Notes: a model not told the origin generated them from the sequence alone. 64,000 bases of DNA from Iningainema tapete BLCC-T55 (GCF_014698965.1 NZ_JACXAE010000048.1:62001-126000), one strand, 5' to 3'; shown: positions 54,542 through 62,677, numbered from the stretch's first letter. Numbers and translations: made by a program.

Positions 54542-55046
54542 TACAATGTTTCTCTCTCCAGGTTTGAGGCGTAGTTTGGTGATAATTACGAAATTGACAA
54601 TAAAAATGATTTATATTTTGATAACCTACTTCTAACGCAATTTGATTAGCGGAATAATTAGTTTCTAAAAGCAAGTGTCTTGCTTGAGCTAATCGGCGTT
54701 CGATAATCCAGTCATTAACTGTTTTTCCGGTAAGTTTTTTTACTAAGTCAGTTAAGTAAGCTGAGGAATAACCTACGGCTTGAGCTACTTCTTTGAGGCT
54801 AATAGGTTGATGATAATTCAATTCAATAAACTCAAAAACCTCTTGCAGTCGAGGAATGGATGGAAATATAGATGTCTGAGTTTTTGATTTTTTACTTTCT
54901 TCAGCAGTAGGTAATTTATCTTGAGTGAGATGAACACGAACAAGACCATTTTCTATGGTAATAACCTCAAATCCTGCTGTCTCTAGACATTTCATTAAGA
55001 GATTTTTGGTTTTGGTTTCAGTGTCGTTGACTACAATATCTGTCAT
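54537..55046 (-). CDS. AraC-family regulator with a deleted receiver domain
   Basis: Protein of 169 aa. The C-terminal AraC domain (about 65–165) has both helix-turn-helix units (SLKEVAQAVGYSSAYLTDLV; SANQIALEVGYQNINHFYCQ). The N-terminus (DTETKTKNLLMKCLETAGF, then EVITIENGLV) matches the first third of a response-regulator receiver, but the segment with the phospho-acceptor Asp, Thr/Ser and Lys is missing; the text jumps from DKLP to a linker. It therefore cannot be regulated by phosphorylation. The final HCI and the stop lie in a MITE-like end. Confidence 0.78.
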   Translation of the reverse strand: MTDIVVNDTETKTKNLLMKCLETAGFEVITIENGLVRVHLTQDKLPTAEESKKSKTQTSIFPSIPRLQEVFEFIELNYHQPISLKEVAQAVGYSSAYLTDLVKKLTGKTVNDWIIERRLAQARHLLLETNYSANQIALEVGYQNINHFYCQFRNYHQTTPQTWREKHCI

Positions 55047-55278
55047 TTTATATCCTAATATTTAAGAGAGCGATCGCAGCTACGAAGCACGTTTTTCGTC
55101 TGCTTGTTTTAAGTTTTGAAATTCTACTTCTTAATAGGTGTGAGTACAGTTACCTTATGCGCTCTACATCCACATTCAGTATATTAATTATCTAATTTGG
55201 ATATTTTCTAAACTTTGCGGTATAATACTTTTAATCTGTAAGTTTTAATATTAGGTGTAGACATAAACATCAAGACTT

Positions 55279-55884
55279 ATGACGCGCCGTCGGATTTTGC
55301 AAGAGGGGCAATCCTACACATTTCGCTCCTATTTTGAGATGCCTTATGAGGCAGACGAAATATTGGCGGAATTGGGCTACGCATTGGTGAAAACTCGTCT
55401 TGAGTTACCGCGCACCAATCGTCAGTTAGAGCGTTTGGCAGAGTTACAACAGCGAATTGATGAATCTTTACCGCTTGTAAGTTTGAGCAGTGAGACAGCG
55501 CGACGTGAAACGCTTGTAGCACCAGCATTGCTGGAAGTTGCTCGGTATTGTCAATGCCAAATACGAATTGAGTACCCTTTGTCAGTAAATAACTGGCTCA
55601 AGGGCAATTTAGATTACTTTCTCAAACGTAATCCAGGTTTGCTGGTGGTTGAAGCAAAAAATGATGACTTAACACGAGGGTTTACACAGCTTGCGGTGGA
55701 GCTAATTGCCATAGCCGAAGTTGAAGAAGGTGATTTGTTTTATGGAGCTGTGACAATTGGTGATGCTTGGCGCTTTGGTAGGTTAGAAAAAACTCTTCAA
55801 CAAATTCTTCAGGATGTTTCGTTATATCGAATTCCCAATGATTTGGAAGATTTAATGAAGATTTTAGTAGGGATTGTGGAATGA
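55279..55884 (+). CDS. Hypothetical protein, possible PD-(D/E)XK-type fold
   Basis: This 201-aa protein shows a basic N-terminus (MTRRRILQEGQSYTFRSYFE), a helical middle and GNLDYFLKRNPGLLVVEAKN followed by DDLTRGFTQLAVELIAI. The D...xVVEAK arrangement resembles the PD-(D/E)XK nuclease core. Such single-domain proteins are widespread in cyanobacteria without known function. Nuclease activity is an inference. Confidence 0.55.
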   Translation: MTRRRILQEGQSYTFRSYFEMPYEADEILAELGYALVKTRLELPRTNRQLERLAELQQRIDESLPLVSLSSETARRETLVAPALLEVARYCQCQIRIEYPLSVNNWLKGNLDYFLKRNPGLLVVEAKNDDLTRGFTQLAVELIAIAEVEEGDLFYGAVTIGDAWRFGRLEKTLQQILQDVSLYRIPNDLEDLMKILVGIVE

Positions 55885-55896
55885 AGTCTTTTCTAT

Positions 55897-55935
55897 TCTA
55901 TACATCTGCTGCACTTGGTTTATTGAAATATTCCC
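55897..55935 (-). pseudogene. Remnant of a RelE-type module junction
   Basis: This 39-nt stretch (TCTATACATCTGCTGCACTT and following) matches, with few differences, the antitoxin-end/toxin-start junction at 61309–61345. No gene remains around it. It is a fossil of another copy of that module. Confidence 0.45.
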
Positions 55936-56095
55936 AACATACATCTACTACATTTACTGACTTGAGTAATTCTCCCCATTTTGTAACATCATTTAAAGTA
56001 AGCTGACACTGCCGCGAGTAATGAACTATACTTTTGGTAGCTTAAGCCCTATTGCTATCAGGATTGCTCTGTCTTAAATTTTTACTTCAGCTTTT

Positions 56096-56737
56096 GTGTC
56101 TACTATTTCTACTCTAACTAAACTTCAACAGTTGCGTCCGGGCGATCGCCTCAAGTATCACGGCGTGCAATGGGATGTCAAAGATTACAGCACCTACGAT
56201 GACGTGTATGGCTATGAAACCGCTGAGTGGTTGCTGCGATCCCGTCATGGGACAGAATACTACTTGCTACGAGAAGTTGACCCCCAAAATCCAGAAACAC
56301 TGGTAAATTGGTATCTTGCTGAAGAAGTTCAACAACCTAGAATATTCCAGCCCGATTCCCAAGAAAACATAGTCCCCGGTTTGTGGCAGGATATTCAAGG
56401 ACAAACAGAACCCTACCCTGAATTGCAAACCCTTGGCAGAGTCTATTTCTTTGAATCACAGACTTGGGGAAGTTATGAGGGAGAGGAGAGGAACACTCGC
56501 ATCACTTGGGACTATTGGGATAGAATGCACCATTGGAACTTAGCACTCGAAGCTTGGCCTAATAGGGAACTTTACGTTTACTTAACTAAAATGGTGAAGC
56601 CAGAAGATTTTTATGACATTGAGAAAGGGGTGGTGAAACATTCGTCTGGGCTAGCTAAATTTTTAGCCGCTAACTATCAGGTACTTCTGGCTTTTTCAAT
56701 GTTATGTGTGGGAATTTTAATGATGATCTTTGGATAA
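56096..56737 (+). CDS. DUF4178 domain membrane-anchored protein
   Basis: Protein of 213 aa with GTG start. Residues about 5–165 resemble DUF4178 (LQQLRPGDRLKYHGVQWDVK; TAEWLLRSRHGTEYYLLREV). A C-terminal membrane helix (YQVLLAFSMLCVGILMMIF) anchors it. DUF4178 genes are frequently neighbours of DUF350 and spermidine-synthase-like genes, as here. Function unknown; the next start is 8 nt after its stop. Confidence 0.72.
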   Translation: MSTISTLTKLQQLRPGDRLKYHGVQWDVKDYSTYDDVYGYETAEWLLRSRHGTEYYLLREVDPQNPETLVNWYLAEEVQQPRIFQPDSQENIVPGLWQDIQGQTEPYPELQTLGRVYFFESQTWGSYEGEERNTRITWDYWDRMHHWNLALEAWPNRELYVYLTKMVKPEDFYDIEKGVVKHSSGLAKFLAANYQVLLAFSMLCVGILMMIFG

Positions 56738-56744
56738 CCAAGAA

Positions 56745-58235
56745 ATGCCGACTTCCCTCTTTGTTGAACAGCATGATAATGGCATCGCCTTTTATATCAA
56801 TGGTGATTTGCAGTTTGATACCGCTGATGAGGCAATCTATCATGAGTATCTGGTTATCCCAGCGCTCGCTTTGGCAAGAGAACGATTTCCCCAGACAGAT
56901 TTGCGCGTTTTAATCTGTGGCGGTGGCGATGGATTAGCCGCTAGGGATGTCTTGTCTTGCGGTGTTAGCCAGATTGATTTAGTAGATTACAGCCCAGAGG
57001 TTTTATCCCTGGGAAGAACAGTATTTAAGCCATACAATGCAGGGAGTTTAGAGAGCGATCGCATCACCGTCTACACACAAGAAGCATTTGAATTTGCTTC
57101 AACTCTCCCAGACAATTCCTATCACGTTGTGATCTGCGATTTTACTTATCCCACTTGTTCAGAAGAAACAAGTATCTACAGTCGGGAATGGTTTCAACAA
57201 ATAAATCGAGTTCTGCATCCGGCTGGGGTGATTTGCACAAATGGCGTCTCCCCAGATAATTCCACAACAGGTTTTTGGTGTTTATATCAAACGCTGCTAG
57301 CATCTGGGTTGATGGCAAAACCGTTACAGCTATCTATCCCCTCATTTCGTCAGCATGGTTATGGCAATTGGGGCTTCTTTCTTGCCTCACCCCAGCCCAT
57401 TAGTAGATTTGAATTAGAGACTATTTCACTGCCCGATAATTTACAAGTACTTACTCGTGAGCAACTGTTTCAAGCTTTTGTGTTTAACAGTGCGATCGCT
57501 CAGGTTCGCGATCGTGTGATGATTCACACCCTAGATTGTCCTCAGTTATTTTATTACTTGCTCAATCCCACCTCACCATCAGGAGTCAGGAATTGTAGAG
57601 ACGTTGCATGCAACGTCTCTCAGGAGAATGAATTAACCAAAGAATCTGATCGTGACATTAATTTTCTAGATATTCAAGAAACAGGAACAGCACAAGTCGG
57701 AGCGCATGATTTACTCCAGTTAGAATCAGCAGCACAATTCTGGATAGAACAAATTTATCCCAACCAAGATCAAGACAATTCTCCGGATATGACTAGGCTG
57801 TTGCCAGTACGACATCGTTACCATAGCCCAAAAATGACAGCCGAATGGTTAGCGTATCTCAAGCAGTTATTAGCAGAAGTAGACGTATCCCGCTTATTGA
57901 CCACTATACTAGAACGATCACAAGAACTACCGCCGCAGATTGCCCAAGAACTCAAACAATTAGCTCAGAAGATTCGCTCTCAAGAGCCACTCTCAAAACT
58001 GCCAGACTCCGCCGCCAAATTTCTCATGATGCTTTCAGTCACCCTGTTAATGGCGAACTTAGTGACACCAGATGCCGTGTTTGCCAAAGGCTCCTATTCA
58101 GGTCATAGCGGTGGCTATTCGAGTGGCGATAGTAGCTATGATGGCGGTGGTAGTTGGAAAATGTTGGGGTTTTTGTTGACTACAGGAGGATTAATTTGGC
58201 TAGCATACCTATTCAACCGCCCAAAAGATGAATGA
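56745..58235 (+). CDS. Spermidine-synthase-like methyl-donor-fold protein with membrane tail
   Basis: Protein of 496 aa from the ATG at 56745 (a TTG at 56730 is an alternative overlapping the upstream stop). The core (about 1–270) has the aminopropyltransferase fold: QFDTADEAIYHEYLV, LICGGGDGLAARDV and VICDFTYP. A long C-terminal extension ends in a hydrophobic segment (FLMMLSVTLLMANLV), a Gly/Ser-rich stretch and a last helix. A GTAGAGACG palindrome sits in frame at 57595–57620 and encodes GVRNCRDVACNVSQ. The membrane tail suggests polyamine chemistry at the envelope, which is inference. Confidence 0.75.
   Translation: MPTSLFVEQHDNGIAFYINGDLQFDTADEAIYHEYLVIPALALARERFPQTDLRVLICGGGDGLAARDVLSCGVSQIDLVDYSPEVLSLGRTVFKPYNAGSLESDRITVYTQEAFEFASTLPDNSYHVVICDFTYPTCSEETSIYSREWFQQINRVLHPAGVICTNGVSPDNSTTGFWCLYQTLLASGLMAKPLQLSIPSFRQHGYGNWGFFLASPQPISRFELETISLPDNLQVLTREQLFQAFVFNSAIAQVRDRVMIHTLDCPQLFYYLLNPTSPSGVRNCRDVACNVSQENELTKESDRDINFLDIQETGTAQVGAHDLLQLESAAQFWIEQIYPNQDQDNSPDMTRLLPVRHRYHSPKMTAEWLAYLKQLLAEVDVSRLLTTILERSQELPPQIAQELKQLAQKIRSQEPLSKLPDSAAKFLMMLSVTLLMANLVTPDAVFAKGSYSGHSGGYSSGDSSYDGGGSWKMLGFLLTTGGLIWLAYLFNRPKDE
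57595..57620. repeat. GTAGAGACG palindrome inside the spermidine-synthase-like gene
   Basis: GTAGAGACG and CGTCTCT(C) surround TTGCATGCAA. The insertion keeps the frame and adds NCRDVACNVS to the protein, in a linker region. It is a member of the variable-core family. Confidence 0.8.
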
Positions 58236-59280
58236 GCAGCAAGGTTGTATGAATACAAATTACCTTGTGAAACAGGGTGTATTAAGGATTAGGGAATTAA
58301 ATTTATCCCAAAGCTATCTTTGGGACTCGCTTTTACAAACTGCACCAAGTGGATGCTTTATGCAGAGTTGGACTTGGGCAGATTTTAAGGAATTGGAGGG
58401 ATATAAGACCTTTAGATATGGTTTATTTTTAAATGAAGAATTAGTGGGAGGATGTATTTTTTATTTATATCCTAATCCTAGTAAAGCGAATTTATTAATT
58501 GCTCCCGGTGGTCCTTTATTACCAGCTAATTACCCTGAGCAAGGGATGCAGTTGTTATTAGAACTCGCAAATGCTATAGCTGTTAGGGGAGCGATCGCTT
58601 TACGAATTGAACCATTATGGACTGAAAAACCCGATTGTCTCACTGGTTTTGTCCGCGCTCCAGTTGATTTATTACCATCAGAAACTCTGTTAATTGACTT
58701 GCGCCCAGCAGAAAGCAAAATATTAGCCGCAATGAAGCCAAAAGGACGATACAATCTACGGTTAAGTTGGCGCTATGGTGTGAAAACAGAATTTAGGAGT
58801 GACTCCCAGGCGATACCCTTATTTTACGATTTGTTTTGGGAAACGGTACAACGTCAGCAGTTTTTTGGCGAACCCTACGGGTTTTTCATTAACTTGTGCC
58901 AGACGTTATTTCCAGCGTTCATGGCAGAAATTGGTTTAGCCAGTTGGCAAGGGCAGATACTGGCGGCAATCTTGGTGGTGTATTGGGGCGATCGTGCTAC
59001 CTATTTATATGGTGGACGTAGTTTGTCACACCCACAAGTCATGGCAACTTACTCATTGCACTGGGCGGCGATGCAACGGGCAAGGGCGAGGGGTTATGTA
59101 ACTTATGATTTCTACGGTTTTACCCGTAACCCCGATCATGCCTATGCTAAATTTTCCCAGTTTAAAAGCCAGTTTGGGGGTGTGCCAGTCACGACTATTG
59201 GCGCTCATGATTACTTTTTTTACGATCAACTGGCTGATACATTAATTGGCTTGTTCCGACTTGCAGGAGAAGGCAAATGA
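58228..59280 (+). CDS. FemAB/GNAT-type aminoacyltransferase
   Basis: This 350-aa protein has the duplicated-GNAT look of FemABX peptidyltransferases: CFMQSWTWADFKELEGYKTF, LLIAPGGPLL, MKPKGRYNLRLSWRYGVKTE and YVTYDFYGFTRNPDHAYAKF. FemABX enzymes attach amino acids to peptidoglycan precursors using aminoacyl-tRNA. Here it lies in an operon with polyamine-type genes, so another acceptor is possible. The ATG overlaps the preceding stop (58233–58235); an alternative start is 58249. It overlaps the next gene by 4 nt. Confidence 0.82.
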   Translation: MNEQQGCMNTNYLVKQGVLRIRELNLSQSYLWDSLLQTAPSGCFMQSWTWADFKELEGYKTFRYGLFLNEELVGGCIFYLYPNPSKANLLIAPGGPLLPANYPEQGMQLLLELANAIAVRGAIALRIEPLWTEKPDCLTGFVRAPVDLLPSETLLIDLRPAESKILAAMKPKGRYNLRLSWRYGVKTEFRSDSQAIPLFYDLFWETVQRQQFFGEPYGFFINLCQTLFPAFMAEIGLASWQGQILAAILVVYWGDRATYLYGGRSLSHPQVMATYSLHWAAMQRARARGYVTYDFYGFTRNPDHAYAKFSQFKSQFGGVPVTTIGAHDYFFYDQLADTLIGLFRLAGEGK

Positions 59281-60149
59281 ACCAGGTGCTACTGAATGGA
59301 TTTAATCAGTTGGGATTGATTGTGTTGGAGCTAGCTGTGGGTTTTGGCTTGTTTTGGCTAGGACAGTTTGCTTATCAAAAGCTGTTCCGGCGTCGGATGG
59401 AGCTAAACCTGGAACTGTTTGTTAGGGATAATCCAGCTGTTGCGATCGCTCTTGTGGGCTACTACTTCGGCATTGTAATTGCCTTGGGTGGTGTTTTAGG
59501 TCAAAGCGCAGCCAATGTGCAAGATAAATTGCTAAACTTGGCAACCTATGGCGCAACGGTGATTTTGTTTATGTTGGCTGGGGCTTGGGTAGGCGATCGG
59601 TTAATTTTGCGCTGCTTCGAGTGCAAGCGTGAAATTATCCAAAACCGCAACGTCGGCGCTGCTACTGTAGAAGCGGGCAACCACATCGCCGACGGGCTGA
59701 TTCTTAATGCCGCTTTGGCTGGAGAAAGCGGCAGTTGGCTTGTAGGGCTGTTGTGTTGGCTAATCGGCTTAGGCGTACTCGTTTTAGTCAGTGTAGTTTA
59801 TCCCCGCGTTACTAAGTACGATGTGTTCGGTGAAATACAAAAGCGCCAGAACCTAGCTGCTGGCGTGGCGCTAGCAGGTTTACTAATTGCTACAGGCAAC
59901 ATCGTCCGAGTCGCTTTTGCTGCCGAATATCAAAACTGGCTAGTCAGTTTTACTCAGTATGGGTTGGTACTACTATTTTGCTTAGGCTCACTTATAGCGA
60001 TTCGATGGCTAGCAGATTTGATTTTAGTTCCAGGAGTCAAAATTTCTGATGAAATTGTGCATCAAGAAGTTCCAAATTTTGGTGCAGGTTTGATTGAAGC
60101 GTTTGCTTATATTGCTGCCTCATTTCTGATTGCTTGGTGCTTCGCTTAA
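59277..60149 (+). CDS. DUF350 membrane protein
   Basis: This 290-aa protein has two DUF350 halves, each with about three or four helices (AVAIALVGYYFGIVIALGGV; QNLAAGVALAGLLIATGNIV). The family occurs with polyamine-type and glutathionylspermidine-type genes (for example YjfL near YjfC in E. coli). It probably forms a membrane component of the local envelope modification system. It ends the plus-strand operon. Confidence 0.8.
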   Translation: MNQVLLNGFNQLGLIVLELAVGFGLFWLGQFAYQKLFRRRMELNLELFVRDNPAVAIALVGYYFGIVIALGGVLGQSAANVQDKLLNLATYGATVILFMLAGAWVGDRLILRCFECKREIIQNRNVGAATVEAGNHIADGLILNAALAGESGSWLVGLLCWLIGLGVLVLVSVVYPRVTKYDVFGEIQKRQNLAAGVALAGLLIATGNIVRVAFAAEYQNWLVSFTQYGLVLLFCLGSLIAIRWLADLILVPGVKISDEIVHQEVPNFGAGLIEAFAYIAASFLIAWCFA

Positions 60150-60183
60150 CTAGTAAGCGCGTAAGTCCCCGCCATTGGGTACT

Positions 60184-60543
60184 TCACCCAGTGATACATA
60201 AATAGTTCCAACGCTCAATACTATCATCCCCACTAAGTTGAAGAGCCAGTATTTTAGCAAGAAGTTTAGCCTTTTCTTGATTGGATTGTTGATAATCACA
60301 CACATGAATATCAATTGTTACTTTTTCTTCTTCAGGCCAAAAGTGTAATGCTACATGAGATTCTTTAAGTAAGAGAACAGCAGAAATACCCTGTGGCACA
60401 AATGAAAAAGAAACTGCACTGACGGGAGTAAGTTCAGCACTTTTAGCAGCAGTTTTTAAAAAAGTTATGAAATCTACTTCTGTCCATTCAAAGATAGCTA
60501 CAGAAGCAGTCAAAATCGCTGAAAAATGATGGGTTATAATCAC
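60184..60543 (-). CDS. speD: S-adenosylmethionine decarboxylase (class 1B proenzyme)
   Basis: Protein of 119 aa with a GTG start that overlaps the TGA of the pseudogene upstream. The self-cleavage site E61-S62-H63 (LKESHVALHFWPEEE), the processing residue H67 and C82 in DIHVCD are all in the right places for SpeD. Cleavage yields a pyruvoyl-dependent enzyme that makes decarboxylated AdoMet, the aminopropyl donor. It therefore fits the spermidine-synthase-like gene of the convergent operon. Confidence 0.83.
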   Translation of the reverse strand: MIITHHFSAILTASVAIFEWTEVDFITFLKTAAKSAELTPVSAVSFSFVPQGISAVLLLKESHVALHFWPEEEKVTIDIHVCDYQQSNQEKAKLLAKILALQLSGDDSIERWNYLCITG

Positions 60544-61026
60544 TTACAACTTATTGTAACGTATATAATTTTATATGTTTTGATGCGATCGCGCAGCGTC
60601 TCCGCAGGAGAATCGCCATCAACCCCGGAATGCAACAAACAGTTAAATAATTCCTCAATGCCATCTTCATCACTAACATCAAAGTCCTTTGACAGATAAC
60701 TAATCTTTTCAATCCCAATAGAATCAAAGTATTGCCATAAACGCCATATATCAAAAGCTTTTGGATATTCAGACATCCCAACATGGACATCAACTACCTT
60801 GCCTGATTTCTGTACCGTAAAGCAAATACCTACTCCATGTCGCGCTCAACTTCCATTCTTCTCCTAGCGCCCAGATATAGCCAGAGCGTGGAGAATCAAG
60901 CAAAAATTTCCAGTCTGTTATCTGAGAAAATGTTTCACGAAATGTTTTTAGCACACGGTTTTGTATTTCTACAAACTCTATTCGTATTGCAACTACGTCT
61001 TTTCCATGATAGTGGATATTTTGCAT
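60540..61026 (-). pseudogene. Frameshifted duplicate of the gene at 61742
   Basis: The first frame (from 61026) reads FVEIQNRVLKTFRETFSQIT, DWKFLLDSPRSGYIWALGEE and then turns into unrelated sequence. The second frame (from 60776) reads MSEYPKAFDIWRLWQYFDSI and ISYLSKDFDVSDEDGIEELF. Both align with the intact 171-aa paralog. One extra base near 60842–60850 causes the shift. A dispersed repeat with GCGCAGCGTCTCCGCAGGAG follows near 60590 and replaces the original C-terminus. Confidence 0.78.
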
Positions 61027-61029
61027 GAG

Positions 61030-61315
61030 CTAATAAACATCGTCATGAGTACCAATGTCTAGCAAAAGAACAACTTGTTCCCCACTCTCGTCATCGGTTT
61101 TCAGTGAGAAAACAATGCGACAATCATATCCACAAGAGCATGAGAGCAACCCTGATAGCTTTCCCTCTAGCTTGTGAGTGCCATTCGTTAGCAGCAAATA
61201 TATCATTCTCCATAGCAGCAATAGTTTCTTCTATTCTGGTTTGTAAATCAGTATTACGACGAGCAAATTTTCGTAAAGCTCTTTTAAATTTGCTACTGAT
61301 AACCAATCTATACAT
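61030..61315 (-). pseudogene. RelE-type mRNA interferase toxin, frameshifted
   Basis: The N-terminal part (MYRLVISSKFKRALRKFARR...) starts at 61315, overlapping the antitoxin stop. The C-terminal part (LTNGTHKLEGKLSGLLSCSC, GYDCRIVFSL, DIGTHDDVY) is in another frame and ends at 61030. A frameshift around 61185–61205 separates them. The intact protein would be a typical RelE/YafQ toxin. Confidence 0.72.
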
Positions 61316-61530
61316 CTGCTGCACTTGGGTTATTGAGATATTCCCGTAATTCTTGAATTGCTTCGGCAGCAGTCTGCACTTTGAGCCTACCTGCAGTGAA
61401 TTCAGCAATGGAAGCTGCTGCATAGGGGCGCAATTTCATCTCGCCGACTTTCAATAATTCGGTTAGTGAGAATTTGTACCAGCATTTCTTGCTGCTCTAA
61501 AGGAAGCTCCATTGCCGCATCTAAAACTTT
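61308..61530 (-). pseudogene. Cognate antitoxin, frameshifted and 5' truncated
   Basis: On the minus strand the first frame reads MELPLEQQEMLVQILTNRII then ESRRDEIA; after a shift it continues AAASIAEFTAGRLKVQTAAE and AIQELREYLNNPSAADV to a TAG at 61308. This is the usual antitoxin of RelE-type modules. The 5' end stops abruptly near 61530, where unrelated plus-strand sequence begins. Confidence 0.65.
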
Positions 61531-61685
61531 GTAAAATCAAAACCGAACTTGCAGACCATAATTACATCTTAGCTTTTAAAGCCTACCAAGAACGCTTACC
61601 AGTTCTATGTACAGGAGATTTAATCAAAGAAAATAATACATTTATTTTGAAAAATTTAGGGGCATTTAAACTAGATAATTACTGA
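61530..61685 (+). pseudogene. C-terminal remnant of an unidentified gene
   Basis: The frame KIKTELADHNYILAFKAYQE, RLPVLCTGDLIKENN, FILKNLGAFKLDNY ends in TGA. It has good coding character but no start codon of its own, and it begins at the truncated end of the antitoxin remnant. The family is unknown to me. Confidence 0.35.
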
Positions 61686-61741
61686 AAAAAGTATTGCGCA
61701 CCGCTCTTGTCAAAATTTTACCTCATGCAAAAGCAGCTTTA

Positions 61742-62257
61742 TTAACGTACCCCAGAGTTTTCATCACTCAAAGCTTCTATCTGCCCTGGCACTGCCGCTT
61801 CAGTACCTGGTACTGGCATAAATGTATATAACTTTCTCTGCTCTGACTCCGCAATCAAACCATCTTGCAACAAACAGTTAAATAATTCCTCAATGCCATC
61901 TTCATCAGTGACATCAAAATCCTTTGAGAGATGACCGATTTTTTCAATACCAATTGACTCAAAGTATTGGCATAAACGCCATACATCAAAAGCTGTTGGA
62001 TATTCAGACATCCCAACATGGACATCAACTACCTTTCCTGATTTCTGTCCGGTAAAGCAAATACCTACTCCATGTCGCTGAAACTTCCATTCTTCATTCT
62101 GCGCTAAGATGTACCCAGACCGTGGAGAATCGAGTAAATATTTCCAGTCTATTATCTGGGAATATTTTTCACGAAACGCCTTTAGGAGACTGTTTTGTAT
62201 TTCTATAAACTCTAGAATAATTGCAACTACATCTACGCTTCTGGTTGGAGATTTCAT
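61742..62257 (-). CDS. Hypothetical protein paired with a ParB-like gene
   Basis: This 171-aa soluble protein (VVAIILEFIEIQNSLLKAFR; GKVVDVHVGMSEYPTAFDVW; IGHLSKDFDVTDEDGIEELF) matches no family I recognise. It starts 18 nt after the ParB-like gene on the same strand. A duplicate at 60540–61026 is frameshifted. The tail is variable (VPGTEAAVPGQIEALSDE). Confidence 0.6.
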   Translation of the reverse strand: MKSPTRSVDVVAIILEFIEIQNSLLKAFREKYSQIIDWKYLLDSPRSGYILAQNEEWKFQRHGVGICFTGQKSGKVVDVHVGMSEYPTAFDVWRLCQYFESIGIEKIGHLSKDFDVTDEDGIEELFNCLLQDGLIAESEQRKLYTFMPVPGTEAAVPGQIEALSDENSGVR

Positions 62258-62275
62258 TATATCTTACTTCCTTGA

Positions 62276-62677
62276 TTAATACGAACGATATATTTGTGCC
62301 TCTGCTGCTTCAAGCAATAATTGCTCTGCTTGCTCTTGAGAAACTTCTCGCCGCCTAATCGCTACAATTGTTAAGCGCAGTTGTCTTGCGGCTACAACTC
62401 GATGATGCCCGTCCAAAATAATTAACTTGCCATCTATATTAGCAACTTCTATCGGTTGTGCAGCGTCAAATCCTCTCTCACGTATTTTCTTCCTAAGTCG
62501 CTTAACCTTGCTACCTGACATCTCGCTTGGTGTTTGTCTTGAGATGAGAGTATTCGGATTCACAAATTCAACATCTGGTTGAGTTTGCTGTATGCTTTCC
62601 TGCTCTAGTTGTATATCCTCCTGTTTTAGTTTGGAGGTTTCCGAGTAATTATGGTCTTGATTATTCTCTGTTGGCAA
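62276..62677 (-). CDS. ParB/Srx-type nucleotide-binding domain protein
   Basis: Protein of 133 aa with a TTG start. The C-terminal half has the ParB N-terminal fold: KKIRERGFDAAQPIEVANID followed by LIILDGHHRVVAARQL, the GHHR motif. The N-terminal half is Gln-rich and disordered. It lacks the HTH of true ParB, so it is not a chromosome partition protein; such domains are CTPase/kinase-like or toxin-linked. It precedes the 171-aa hypothetical gene, likely in one operon. Confidence 0.72.
   Translation of the reverse strand: MPTENNQDHNYSETSKLKQEDIQLEQESIQQTQPDVEFVNPNTLISRQTPSEMSGSKVKRLRKKIRERGFDAAQPIEVANIDGKLIILDGHHRVVAARQLRLTIVAIRRREVSQEQAEQLLLEAAEAQIYRSY

Noticed and set aside
61124-61423. 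99-codon frame as an intact gene
   Set aside because: Its first 36 codons belong to the antitoxin in the wrong frame and the last part is out of frame with RelE.
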